A stretch of 64,000 nucleotides of DNA, from NCBI GenBank assembly GCA_963729875.1, contig CAVSPR010000009.1, forward strand, positions 558,001-622,000, in the 5' to 3' direction. Positions 42,242-50,345 of this stretch are shown piece after piece. Position 1 is the first letter of the stretch. Every line of letters begins with the position of its first letter. The notes below the pieces were generated by a model. It saw only the letters and a program-made list of their open reading frames with translations, searched no databases and had not been told where the DNA came from. The translations under genes and the position numbers were made by a program. Origin of the DNA: DATBSL01 sp963729875 (GTDB lineage: Bacteria; Acidobacteriota; Vicinamibacteria; Fen-336).

Positions 42242-43993
42242 CTAAGCCGGCTTTCCCGGGAGTGCGACAACGAACCTCGCCCCCTTCCCCGGCTCGCTCT
42301 CCACGGACACCGACGCGCCCATGCTCTCGGCGAGGTGGCGCACGATCGAGAGGCCGAGGCCGGTCCCCCCGAGCTCGCGGCTGCGGGCCTTGTCCACTCG
42401 GTAGAAGCGCTCGAAGATCCGGGGCAGGTGCTCGGCGGCGATGCCGGGGCCGTCGTCCGCCACCTCGACCCGGGCCGACCCGTCCGGGCCGGGGACGGTG
42501 GCGACCTCGACCTGCCCCCCGTCCGGGGTGTACTTGACGGCGTTGTCCACGAGGTTCTCGAGGATGCGGCGCAGCCTCTCGGGGTCGCTCCTCACCGCCG
42601 GGGCGCCCCGGTCCGCGCAGAGCAGGCGGATGTCCTTCCTCGCGGCCGCTCCCCCGAACGACGCCACGACCTCCTCCGCCACGTCGGCGGGCTGCGTCTC
42701 CTCGAGCTCCAGCTCCCGCTCGCCGGCCTCGAGCCGGCTGAGCTCGAGCAGGTCCTCGACGAGCACGGCCATGCGGTCGGCGTGGGTCCGGATCTTCCCG
42801 AGGAAGCGCTGGGCGGTGGCCGGCTCCGCGATCGCCCCGTCCTCGAGCGCTTCCACGAAGCCCCGGATCGAGGTGAGGGGCGTGCGCAGCTCGTGCGACG
42901 CGTTGGCGGCGAAGTCGCGCCGGATGCGCTCGACGCGCCGGCGCTCGGTGGCGTCGTTGAAGGTGAGGACGGCGCCGGGCGGCGTGCCCTCCTCCCCCGG
43001 GAAGGGCACGCCGATGATCGAGAACTCCCGCCGGGCGTGGAGCAGCTCCACCTCGGCCTCCCGCCTCTCTCCCGTCCTCAGCACCTCCTCGATGAGGGCC
43101 CCCACCTCGCGCTGGCGGACGACCTCGAGGTAGTGCCGCCCGGGGGCGTCCTTGAGGTCGAGGGCCTTCACGAGACTCGGGTTCGCGAGGACCACGGTGC
43201 CCCGGTGGTCCACGGCGAGGACGCCGTCGTCCATCGCGGACAGGATGGCGTCGGTCCGCCCGCGGTCGCGGGCGATCTCGACCATCCGGCCCTGGAGCTG
43301 GTCGGCCGAGAGGTTGATGATCCGGGCGAGCTCGCCGAGCTCGTCGTCGCGGCGAACCGGGATCCGGGCCGAGAGGTTGCCCCGCGCGTACTCCCGCGCG
43401 GTGGCCATGATCTCGCCCAGGGACCGGCCCAGCGAGGACGAGAGCAGCACCGAGAGGAGCCCCGTGGCAACGAGGGCGAGAAGCAGGGCGAGGGCGCCCG
43501 CGCGCCAGAGGCTGGCGCTCTGCGCCTCGATCGACTCGAGGCCGCGGGACAGGCGAGCCACACCCACGACCTCGACCCCCCGGCGCACCGGGACGGCGGC
43601 GTAGAGCAGCTCTGCCCCCACGGTGGCGCTCCGGCGCTCGGACCGGCTCACCTCGCCGGCGAGGGCCGCGCGCACCTCGGGGCGGTTGCCGTGGTTCTCC
43701 ACCCGCGCGAGGGCCTCTCCCGAGAGGGCCGAGTCGGCGAGGACGCGGCCGTCAGGGGCGATCACGGTGACGCGGGCGCCGACGTCCCGAGCGGCAGCGT
43801 CTACCACCGGATCGAGCTCGTCCGGGCCCGTCCCTCGCGCCAGGGCATCCTCGACCACGCGGGCCATGAGGCGGGCCTCGGCGGTGAGCGCGGCAAAGGC
43901 GTCGTCCCGGGCCCGGCGATCCAGGGGGGGACCTGCGAGCGCGAGGAGGACGGCGAGGGCCACTCCCGCCGCCACCACCGCCGTCGTCACCAT
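42242..43993 (-). CDS. phoR: Phosphate regulon sensor histidine kinase PhoR
   Basis: About 583 residues. TM1 (TTAVVAAGVALAVLLALAG) and a periplasmic loop of about 140 residues lead to TM2 near 170-190. HAMP, a PAS domain (about 240-345, MDDGVLAVDHRGTVVLANPSL..), the H-box FAANASHELRTPLTSIRGF, N-box ENLVDNAVKYT, DDGPGI and GTGLGLSIVRHLAES complete a standard PhoR order. A TTG at 44011, 6 bases after the regulator's stop, would add SLRGR before TM1 and may be the true start. ATG 43993 is used conservatively. It is co-directional with phoB. Confidence 0.9.
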   Translation of the reverse strand: MVTTAVVAAGVALAVLLALAGPPLDRRARDDAFAALTAEARLMARVVEDALARGTGPDELDPVVDAAARDVGARVTVIAPDGRVLADSALSGEALARVENHGNRPEVRAALAGEVSRSERRSATVGAELLYAAVPVRRGVEVVGVARLSRGLESIEAQSASLWRAGALALLLALVATGLLSVLLSSSLGRSLGEIMATAREYARGNLSARIPVRRDDELGELARIINLSADQLQGRMVEIARDRGRTDAILSAMDDGVLAVDHRGTVVLANPSLVKALDLKDAPGRHYLEVVRQREVGALIEEVLRTGERREAEVELLHARREFSIIGVPFPGEEGTPPGAVLTFNDATERRRVERIRRDFAANASHELRTPLTSIRGFVEALEDGAIAEPATAQRFLGKIRTHADRMAVLVEDLLELSRLEAGERELELEETQPADVAEEVVASFGGAAARKDIRLLCADRGAPAVRSDPERLRRILENLVDNAVKYTPDGGQVEVATVPGPDGSARVEVADDGPGIAAEHLPRIFERFYRVDKARSRELGGTGLGLSIVRHLAESMGASVSVESEPGKGARFVVALPGKPA

Positions 43994-44016
43994 TCGCCCC
44001 CGGAGAGACAACCTCG

Positions 44017-44706
44017 TCAGGGTTCTTCCTCCCAGGCCATACGGTACCCCATCGATTTGACGGTGATGAGGCGATCGGCCACTCCGGGGAGCTTCTCCCG
44101 CAGCCTCCGGACGTGGACGTCCACCGTCCGCGTCCCCTCCGCGTAGGAGTAGCCCCAGACCTGCTCGAGGAGCGCCTGGCGGGAGAGGACGCGGCCCTTC
44201 GCCTCGATCAGGGCCACCAGGAGGGCGAACTCCTTCGCGGTCAGGTGGACGGGCTCGCCCTCCCAGCGGGCGGTGTGCCGGGCGGTGTCGATCTCGAGCC
44301 CCCCGACGACCAGCGGCGCGCCCTCGTCTTCCGGGCGCTCGAGCCGCCGGAGGAGGGCGCGCACCCGCGCCACCAGCTCCTTGGGGCTGAAGGGCTTGAC
44401 GACGTAGTCGTCCGCGCCCACCTCGAGGCCCACCACCCGGTCCGCCTCGTCGCCGCGGGCGGTCAGCATGATGACCGGCAGCGCGCGCGTGCGCTTGTCG
44501 CGGCGCAGCTCGGCGCACAGGCTCAGGCCGTCCATCCCGGGCAGCTGGAGGTCCAGGATGACCAGGTGGTGCTGCCCGGCGCGCAGCCGCTCGAGCGCGC
44601 GTCGGCCGTCGTCCTGGGCCTCGACCTCGAAGCCCTCGGCGCGCAGGTAGTGATCGATCAGCTCGACGATGTCGGGGTCGTCCTCGACGACGAGCACGCG
44701 CTTCAT
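44017..44706 (-). CDS. phoB: Phosphate regulon response regulator PhoB
   Basis: 229 residues. The receiver begins MKRVLVVEDDPDIVELI. The Asp acceptor is in LVILDLQLPGMDG, with Thr in IMLTARG and Lys in VVKPFSPKEL. The winged helix reads LTAKEFALLVALIEAKGRVLSRQALLEQVWGYSYAEGTRTVDVHVRRLREKL .. SMGYRM, very close to classic PhoB. It is encoded directly before PhoR, so this pair is the best candidate for the controller of the Pho boxes. A TATGCT on the minus strand (44717-44722) lies four bases before the expected start of transcription, and no Shine-Dalgarno is seen. Confidence 0.92.
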   Translation of the reverse strand: MKRVLVVEDDPDIVELIDHYLRAEGFEVEAQDDGRRALERLRAGQHHLVILDLQLPGMDGLSLCAELRRDKRTRALPVIMLTARGDEADRVVGLEVGADDYVVKPFSPKELVARVRALLRRLERPEDEGAPLVVGGLEIDTARHTARWEGEPVHLTAKEFALLVALIEAKGRVLSRQALLEQVWGYSYAEGTRTVDVHVRRLREKLPGVADRLITVKSMGYRMAWEEEP

Positions 44707-44716
44707 GACCGGCCCA

Positions 44717-44746
44717 AGCATATCCCCGGCCGCCCTGGGTTATGCT
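44717..44746. promoter_or_regulatory. Divergent -10-like elements between phoB and ispH
   Basis: TATGCT occurs on the minus strand at 44717-44722 (towards phoB, ATG 44706) and on the plus strand at 44741-44746 (towards ispH, ATG 44767). The minus-strand copy would give a nearly leaderless phoB mRNA. The 60-bp gap has no other clear element. Confidence 0.4.
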
Positions 44747-44766
44747 GGCAGTTCGGGTATCGAGCG

Positions 44767-45981
44767 ATGAGCGGAAGCGAGCAGACCTACTTCCAGAAGG
44801 GCTTCAACCTCAAGGCCCAGGTGCGCCCGGTCCTCGCGGCGAGCTACCACTCGCAGGTGGTCAACCGGCTCAAGGAGCTGGGCTACTCCGCCCGGGCCGG
44901 CGACGTGGGCGTCAAGCTCGCGCGGGAGTTCGGCTTCTGCTACGGCGTCGACCGCGCGGTCGAGTACGCGTACGAGGCGCGGGAGAAGTTCCCCGACCGG
45001 CGGATCTTCCTCTCCGGCGAGATCATCCACAACCCCGAGGTGAACGGGCGCATCCAGGCCCTCGGCATCGAGATCCTGCCCGACCACCGCAACCCCGAGG
45101 TGCGCTACGCCGGGGTGGAGGCCGCGGACGTCGTCATCCTGCCCGCGTTCGGGGTGCCGATGGGGGAGCTGCAGCACCTGCGGACGAAGGGCTGCGTGCT
45201 CGTCGACACGACCTGCGGCAGCGTGCTGAACGTCTGGAAGAACGTCCACCGCTACGCCCGCGACGGCTTCACCTCGGTGATCCACGGCAAGCACTACCAC
45301 GAGGAAACGAAGGCCACCGCCTCGCAGGCCCTCACCCACCCCGGGGGGCACTACCTCTGCGTCAAGGACCGCCCGGAGGCCGAGCTCGTCTGCGACTTCG
45401 TCCGCGGCACCGTGCCCGCGGCGGTGCTCCTCGATCGCTTCCGCGACGCGACGAGCCCCGGGTTCGACCCCGACCGGGACCTGCAGAGGATCGGCCTCGC
45501 CAACCAGACCACCATGCTGATGACGGAGAGCCTGGAGATCCAGGAGATGCTCCGCACGGCGATGAGGGACCGCTGGGGCGAGACGGGGCTCGAGGAGCGC
45601 TTCCGGGCCTTCGACACCATCTGCTCCGCCACCCAGGACCGTCAGGACGCGGTGCTGAAGATGCTGCGGGAGGGCGGGCTCGACGTCATGGTCGTGATCG
45701 GCGGCTACAACAGCAGCAACACGCAGGCCCTGGCCCGGATCTGCGCCGAGCGGCTGCCTACCTTCCACATCAGCGGCGCCGACCGGATCGAGGGGGCGAC
45801 GATCCGCCACCGGCCCGTGGGAGGGCACGACGAGACCTCCAGCGAGGGCTGGCTGCCGGAGGGGACGGTGGCAGTCGGCCTCACCGCCGGTGCCTCGACG
45901 CCCAACAACGTCGTGGGCGAGGTGATCGAGCGCATCCTCGCCCTGCGGGGCCGGACTGCGGACGAGCTCGTCGCCGGCTGA
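44767..45981 (+). CDS. ispH: 4-hydroxy-3-methylbut-2-enyl diphosphate reductase IspH (long form)
   Basis: 404 residues, the long IspH/LytB type known from cyanobacteria, plants and some other bacteria, rather than the form of about 310 residues. The three Fe-S cluster cysteines are in EFGFCYGVDRA, VDTTCGSV and DTICSATQDRQ. Substrate-binding histidines are in SGEIIHNPEV and IHGKHYHEET, and the catalytic Glu lies in the latter. It completes the MEP pathway to IPP and DMAPP. The isoprenoid-related genes at 54652-56918 could use its products. Confidence 0.95.
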   Translation: MSGSEQTYFQKGFNLKAQVRPVLAASYHSQVVNRLKELGYSARAGDVGVKLAREFGFCYGVDRAVEYAYEAREKFPDRRIFLSGEIIHNPEVNGRIQALGIEILPDHRNPEVRYAGVEAADVVILPAFGVPMGELQHLRTKGCVLVDTTCGSVLNVWKNVHRYARDGFTSVIHGKHYHEETKATASQALTHPGGHYLCVKDRPEAELVCDFVRGTVPAAVLLDRFRDATSPGFDPDRDLQRIGLANQTTMLMTESLEIQEMLRTAMRDRWGETGLEERFRAFDTICSATQDRQDAVLKMLREGGLDVMVVIGGYNSSNTQALARICAERLPTFHISGADRIEGATIRHRPVGGHDETSSEGWLPEGTVAVGLTAGASTPNNVVGEVIERILALRGRTADELVAG

Positions 45982-45996
45982 GCGTTTCCCCGACGA

Positions 45997-47160
45997 TCAT
46001 CCGGAGAATTCCCCCGACCAGAGGGCGTCGAGGAACTCGCCGTAGGGGAGGATGCGAACCCCGCCCACGCGGCGGGGTCGGGGGTCGAGACTCACGCAGA
46101 CCGCGTGCTTGATCGGCTTCTCCTCGGCGAGGGCGGCGAGTCCCCGCAGCTCGCGCGGAGCGACGTTCTCCTTCGCCTTCACCTCGATGGCGGTGTGATC
46201 GCCGAGCACGAAGTCCACCTCGTAGCCGGAGGCCGAGCGCCAGTGGCTGATCGGCGCCCCTGCGGAGTAGTCCCGGTGACAGACGAGCTCGTGGAGGAGC
46301 CAGGTCTCGAAGGCCGGCCCGAACTCGGGCGTGCCCCTCCGCACCGCGCGACCCTGGAGCCAGGAGACGACGCCGACGTCGAAGAAGTAGTACTTGGGGG
46401 ACACGAGCGGCTTGCGCGCGGAGGAGCGGGTCCAGGCCGGCACCTCGTGCAGCAGGAGAGTGTCTCGCAGGATGTCGAAGTACTCGTAGACGGTCGTCCG
46501 GGGAACCTGGGCGTCGCTCGCCACCGCCGTGAAATTGACCACCGTGGCGTTACAGGTCGCCGCCACACGGAGGAATCGGCTGAACGCGGGCACGTTACGG
46601 GTGGCCCCCTCCGCCATGACTTCCTGCTGGAGGTAGGTGCCCGCGTAGGCCTCGAGGTCCGCGCCGGGGTCGTCCGAGAAGTAGATCGACGGCAGGAGCC
46701 CCCGGGCGATCGCTCGGCCGAGATCGAACCGGGAGGCCAGCTCGCGACGCGTCAGGGGGTGGAGGTGACGCGTCCGCGCGCGGCCCCCGAGCAGGTTGAC
46801 GCCCCCCCGGCGCAGCTTCCTCGCGCTCGAGCCGGTGAGAAGGAAGCGGATGCCGCGCCCCTCGATGAGCCGGTGAACTTCGTTCAGGATCTCGGGGAGG
46901 CGCTGGACCTCGTCGATGACCACCAGCCGGTCACGAGGTCCGAGCTCCTCCGCGAGCCGCCCGGGCCGCTGGCTGAGGGCGAGGTACACCGCGCCGTCCA
47001 GCAGGTCGTAGGTGCGGGCCTTTGGCAGCTGCCGGCGGACCAGCGTGCTCTTGCCGGTCTGGCGCGGCCCCAGAAGGAAGTGCGACTTCCTCGCGAGGAG
47101 AGTCGGGAGGTCCAGCTCGCGCTCGACGTAGGGGGGCGAATCCATCGTGTCTCTCGTCAT
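45997..47160 (-). CDS. AAA ATPase with DUF4143 domain
   Basis: 387 residues. Walker A LLGPRQTGKSTL is at the N-terminus, with Walker B LVVIDEVQRLPE and 'FLLTGSSARKL' in the AAA part. The C-terminal DUF4143 nuclease-like domain contains 'YEVDFVLGDHTAIEVKAKEN' with the D..ExK catalytic pattern of PD-(D/E)xK enzymes. Such proteins are scattered, often horizontally moved, and of unknown role. An alternative start is ATG 47145. The upstream ATG 47160 lies inside an inverted repeat that may be its own operator. Base composition is a little lower in GC at its 5' end than the surroundings. Confidence 0.85.
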   Translation of the reverse strand: MTRDTMDSPPYVERELDLPTLLARKSHFLLGPRQTGKSTLVRRQLPKARTYDLLDGAVYLALSQRPGRLAEELGPRDRLVVIDEVQRLPEILNEVHRLIEGRGIRFLLTGSSARKLRRGGVNLLGGRARTRHLHPLTRRELASRFDLGRAIARGLLPSIYFSDDPGADLEAYAGTYLQQEVMAEGATRNVPAFSRFLRVAATCNATVVNFTAVASDAQVPRTTVYEYFDILRDTLLLHEVPAWTRSSARKPLVSPKYYFFDVGVVSWLQGRAVRRGTPEFGPAFETWLLHELVCHRDYSAGAPISHWRSASGYEVDFVLGDHTAIEVKAKENVAPRELRGLAALAEEKPIKHAVCVSLDPRPRRVGGVRILPYGEFLDALWSGEFSG

Positions 47161-47190
47161 CTATTCTGTCAAATGACGAGAGACTCGTCA
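47150..47190 (-). promoter_or_regulatory. Operator-like cluster of CTCGTCA half-sites
   Basis: TCTCTCGTCAT (47150-47160) and ATGACGAGAGA (47173-47183) form an 11-bp perfect inverted repeat with a 12-base spacer. The right arm also pairs with a third copy: TGACGAG (47174-47180), AGA, CTCGTCA (47184-47190). The ATPase start codon lies in the left arm. This arrangement suits a repressor acting on the ATPase gene, possibly the ATPase itself. Confidence 0.55.
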
Positions 47191-47196
47191 ATACGG

Positions 47197-48501
47197 TCAC
47201 TCGCTCCTGCGCCGGCTGAGCTCGCGCAGCAGGAAGCCCGCGGCGAGGATCAGCGACAGCTGCCCGATCTGGGCGGAGCCGCGGGTGGCGAGCAGCCAGA
47301 AGCAGAAGAGGATGCCGGCGCAGGCGACGGCGGGGCCGCCCGGGACCGCGAAGCCCGGCGCCTCCGCGGGCCGCCGCCAGCGCAGCACCGGCAGCGCCGC
47401 GCAGGTGAGCGCGAAGATCCCGAGGCGCGTGACGACCGAGAGGCTCGCGGCCTCGGCGAACGAGCCGTAGACGGCGAGCCCGAGCGCCACCGCGGAGTTG
47501 ACGGCGACCGCGACGTGGGGCGTCCGGAAGCGCTCGTGCACGCTCGAGAACGCGCGGGGGAGCTCCCCTCGTTCCCCCATCGCGAAGAGGATCCGCGGGG
47601 TCATCATCGCGAAGCCCGTCAGCCAGCCGTAGCCCGACACCAGCGCGGCGAGGCTGCCGACGAGGGCGCCGAGCGGGCCCGCCACCGCCTCGAGCGCCGC
47701 CGCGACCGGGTTAGAGGCCCCGGCGGCTCCCGGCAGCACTCCCACCACCACGAGCTGGACGAGCGCGTAGGTGGCGGTCACCACGGCCAGCGCGACGAGC
47801 AGCGCGAACGCCGTGTGGCGGCGCGGGTCGCGCGTCTCCGACGCGGCGATCACGGCCGACTCGAAGCCGCCGTAGAGGAAGACCATCAGGAGCACGGCGT
47901 CGGTCCAGCGTGCCTCGGGCACGGCCTGGGTCGCGAGGACGGGGCCGCTGACCCGCGGCAGGCCCATCAGGAGCAGCAGGCCGAGCGGGGCGAGCTTGGC
48001 GATCGTGAACGCGTCGACCGTCCAGGCGGCGAGCGTGATGCCGCGGACGTTGATGGCGGTCACGAGCGCCACCACGACCGTCATCGCCGTCACCCGCCCG
48101 GCGGCCGTGCCGGCCCAGGGCAGGAGCGGCGTGAGGTAGGCCACGAAGACGTTCAGGATCGCGGCCGCGGTGAGCAGCCGCGTCCACACGTGCAGCCAGC
48201 CGACCCCGAAGCCCACGTGCCCCCCGAACGCCTCGCGCGTGTACAGGTACGGACCGCCGGACTCGTCGAAGCGGCTGCCGACCTCGGCGAAGCACAGCAC
48301 GACCGTGAGGATCCCGAGCGCCGCCCCCAGCGCGGCGAGCGGGCTCCAGGCGCCGGCCGCCGCGGCGACCGCCGCCGGCGCGCCGAAGATGCCCGCACCC
48401 ACGACGCCGTTCAGGATCCCCGCGGTCAGGTCGAAGCGGCTGATCGCCCGAACGAGGCGGGGCGGGCCGGGGCCGGAATGGGATCCGTCAGAGCTCGCCA
48501 T
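47197..48501 (-). CDS. APC-family amino acid permease
   Basis: 434 residues with about 12 membrane segments. The substrate-backbone-binding motif GAGIFG is in TM1 (NGVVGAGIFGAPAAV), and TM6 carries 'FLYGGFESAVIAASE'. Amino-acid-polyamine-organocation family; the transported amino acid is not evident. Its ATG lies 14 bp inside the threonine-dehydratase gene, so the two are coupled, which hints at threonine, serine or a related substrate. Confidence 0.85.
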   Translation of the reverse strand: MASSDGSHSGPGPPRLVRAISRFDLTAGILNGVVGAGIFGAPAAVAAAAGAWSPLAALGAALGILTVVLCFAEVGSRFDESGGPYLYTREAFGGHVGFGVGWLHVWTRLLTAAAILNVFVAYLTPLLPWAGTAAGRVTAMTVVVALVTAINVRGITLAAWTVDAFTIAKLAPLGLLLLMGLPRVSGPVLATQAVPEARWTDAVLLMVFLYGGFESAVIAASETRDPRRHTAFALLVALAVVTATYALVQLVVVGVLPGAAGASNPVAAALEAVAGPLGALVGSLAALVSGYGWLTGFAMMTPRILFAMGERGELPRAFSSVHERFRTPHVAVAVNSAVALGLAVYGSFAEAASLSVVTRLGIFALTCAALPVLRWRRPAEAPGFAVPGGPAVACAGILFCFWLLATRGSAQIGQLSLILAAGFLLRELSRRRSE

Positions 48502-49465
48502 CCAGCACCCGCCGGAGCGTCTCCCGGTCGATGTTGGCGCCGGACAGGACGACCGCGACCGTCCGGCCGGCGAGGACCGCCCTCAACTTCAGCAGACCCG
48601 CGAGGCCCGCCGCCCCGGCCCCCTCGACGAGGGTGTGGGTGGTCGAGAGCACGAGGCGGACCGCATCCGCGATCTCGGCGTCCGTGACCGTGACGAAGCC
48701 GGCGAGGCCCTCGCGCAGCGCGCCGAAGGTGAACGGGTAGGTGTTGCGCGTCGCGAGGCCGTCCGCGAAGGTGTCGGCCGAGGGCTTCGACACCGGCTGG
48801 CCGAGGTGCCACGCGTCGTGGATCGCGCTGGCGCCGGCCGCCTGCACCGCGTAGACCGGGAGCCCCGGCTGGTGGGCGCGCGCCACGGTCAGGCCGCCGA
48901 CCGCCTGCGAGCCCCCGCCCACGGAGAAGACGAGCGCCTCGATCTCCGGCGCCTCCTCGAGCATCTCCAGGGTCAGCGTCCCCGCCCCCGCCACGACCGT
49001 CGCGTCGTTCGTGGAGTGGACGAGGTGCAGGCCCTCCTCGCGCACGAGCCGCTCCGCCGCCCGGACCGACTCGTCGTAGTCGCGTCCTTCCTCGACGAGC
49101 CGCGCGCCGAGGCCGCGCACGGCCGCGTTCTTCTCGGGGTTGTTGCCGAGCGGGACGCAGACCGTGACCGGTGCACCGAGGCGCCTCCCCGCCCACGCGA
49201 TCCCGAGGCCGTGGTTCCCGCGGGTGGCGGCCACGACGCCCCGCCGAAGCACCTCCGCCGGGAGGGCGGCGAGGGCGGACAGGCCGTTGCGGACCTTGAA
49301 GGCCCCCGTGGGCTGGAAGTTCTCGTGCTTGACGAGGACACGGATGCCCGCACCGGCCGCCTCGTCGAGGGCGGCGTAGGACCGCAGCGGCGTCGGTGGC
49401 AGGTGGGCGCGCAGCCGCTCGCGGGCGGCGAGCACGTCGGCGAGGGCGATCGGCCAGGCGGTCAT
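48488..49465 (-). CDS. Threonine ammonia-lyase-type PLP enzyme (threonine/serine dehydratase)
   Basis: 325 residues, fold-type II PLP enzyme. The Schiff-base lysine is in NFQPTGAFKVRNGL, the glycine-rich phosphate loop in SVGGGSQAVGG and 'ATRGNHGLGIAWAG' is conserved. There is no C-terminal ACT regulatory domain, so it is a short, probably catabolic-type dehydratase, or a serine racemase relative. It is coupled to the downstream amino-acid permease by a 14-bp overlap. Confidence 0.85.
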   Translation of the reverse strand: MTAWPIALADVLAARERLRAHLPPTPLRSYAALDEAAGAGIRVLVKHENFQPTGAFKVRNGLSALAALPAEVLRRGVVAATRGNHGLGIAWAGRRLGAPVTVCVPLGNNPEKNAAVRGLGARLVEEGRDYDESVRAAERLVREEGLHLVHSTNDATVVAGAGTLTLEMLEEAPEIEALVFSVGGGSQAVGGLTVARAHQPGLPVYAVQAAGASAIHDAWHLGQPVSKPSADTFADGLATRNTYPFTFGALREGLAGFVTVTDAEIADAVRLVLSTTHTLVEGAGAAGLAGLLKLRAVLAGRTVAVVLSGANIDRETLRRVLDGEL

Positions 49466-49512
49466 CGCATCTCCTTCCGTTCCGGGGCGTTACCCGGGCA
49501 TCCGGAGCCTGA

Positions 49513-49521
49513 TGGTATAGT
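49513..49521 (+). promoter_or_regulatory. Extended -10 promoter (TGGTATAGT) of fabI
   Basis: TATAGT (49516-49521) is preceded by TG at the extended -10 position. The transcription start would be near 49528 and the leader carries CGGAGGGA before ATG 49543. No -35 match is seen, as usual for extended -10 promoters. Confidence 0.55.
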
Positions 49522-49542
49522 GCAACGACTTCCGGAGGGACC

Positions 49543-50316
49543 ATGCTGCTTGCGGGAAAGCGCGGCCTCGTCCTGGGGATCGCGAACAAGCGCTCGATCG
49601 CCTGGGGCATCGCCCAGGCGGCCCATCGCGAAGGGGCGCGCCTCGCGGTGACCTACCAGGGGGAGAGGCTCGAGGAGAACGTGCGGGAGCTGGCGCAGCA
49701 GCTGCGCGACCCCCTCGTCCTGCCCTGCGACGTGTCGAAGGACGAGGACCTGAAGACCCTCGCCGCCTCGGTCCGCGAAGGCCTGGGCGGGCTCGACTTC
49801 GTGGTCCACGCGGTGGCCTTCGCGCTGCGGGAGGAGCTCGACGGCGAGTTCGTGAACACCTCGCGCGAGGGCTACCGCCTGGCCCAGGACATCTCCTCGT
49901 ACTCGCTCACCGCGCTCGCCCGGGAGACGGCGCCCCTCATGGAGGGCGGCGGCAGCATCGTGACCCTGAGCTACCTCGGGGGCGAGCGGGTGGTGCCGCA
50001 CTACAACGTCATGGGCGTGGCCAAGGCCGCCCTCGAGATGTCCGTCCGCTACCTCGCCGCCGACCTCGGCCCGAAGGGGATCCGGGTGAACGCGATCTCG
50101 GCCGGGCCCATCAAGACCCTCGCCGCGTCGGGCGTCCACGGCCTCTCGAAGATGCTCGAGTACCACCGGACGCACGCCCCGCTTCGCAAGACCACGGACC
50201 AGGACGAGGTGGGCGACGCCGCGCTCTTCCTCCTCTCCCCGCTGTCGCGGGGGATCACCGGGGAGGTCATCCACGTGGACGGCGGCTTCCACGTGATGGG
50301 AATGGCGGCCCTCTGA
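49543..50316 (+). CDS. fabI: Enoyl-[acyl-carrier-protein] reductase FabI
   Basis: 257 residues of the short-chain dehydrogenase family in its FabI form. The cofactor loop GIANKRSIAWGIAQ replaces the usual GxxxGxG. The catalytic Tyr and Lys lie in VVPHYNVMGVAKAALE (Y-x6-K), and 'SISAGPIKTLAASG'-type residues (NAISAGPIKTLAASG) form the substrate loop. It reduces trans-2-enoyl-ACP in fatty-acid synthesis. It lies upstream of lptD, with a 29-bp gap, so lipid and outer-membrane assembly genes sit together. Confidence 0.96.
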   Translation: MLLAGKRGLVLGIANKRSIAWGIAQAAHREGARLAVTYQGERLEENVRELAQQLRDPLVLPCDVSKDEDLKTLAASVREGLGGLDFVVHAVAFALREELDGEFVNTSREGYRLAQDISSYSLTALARETAPLMEGGGSIVTLSYLGGERVVPHYNVMGVAKAALEMSVRYLAADLGPKGIRVNAISAGPIKTLAASGVHGLSKMLEYHRTHAPLRKTTDQDEVGDAALFLLSPLSRGITGEVIHVDGGFHVMGMAAL

Positions 50317-50345
50317 AGGGGGCCCGCACGCTCCCGGAAGGCACC

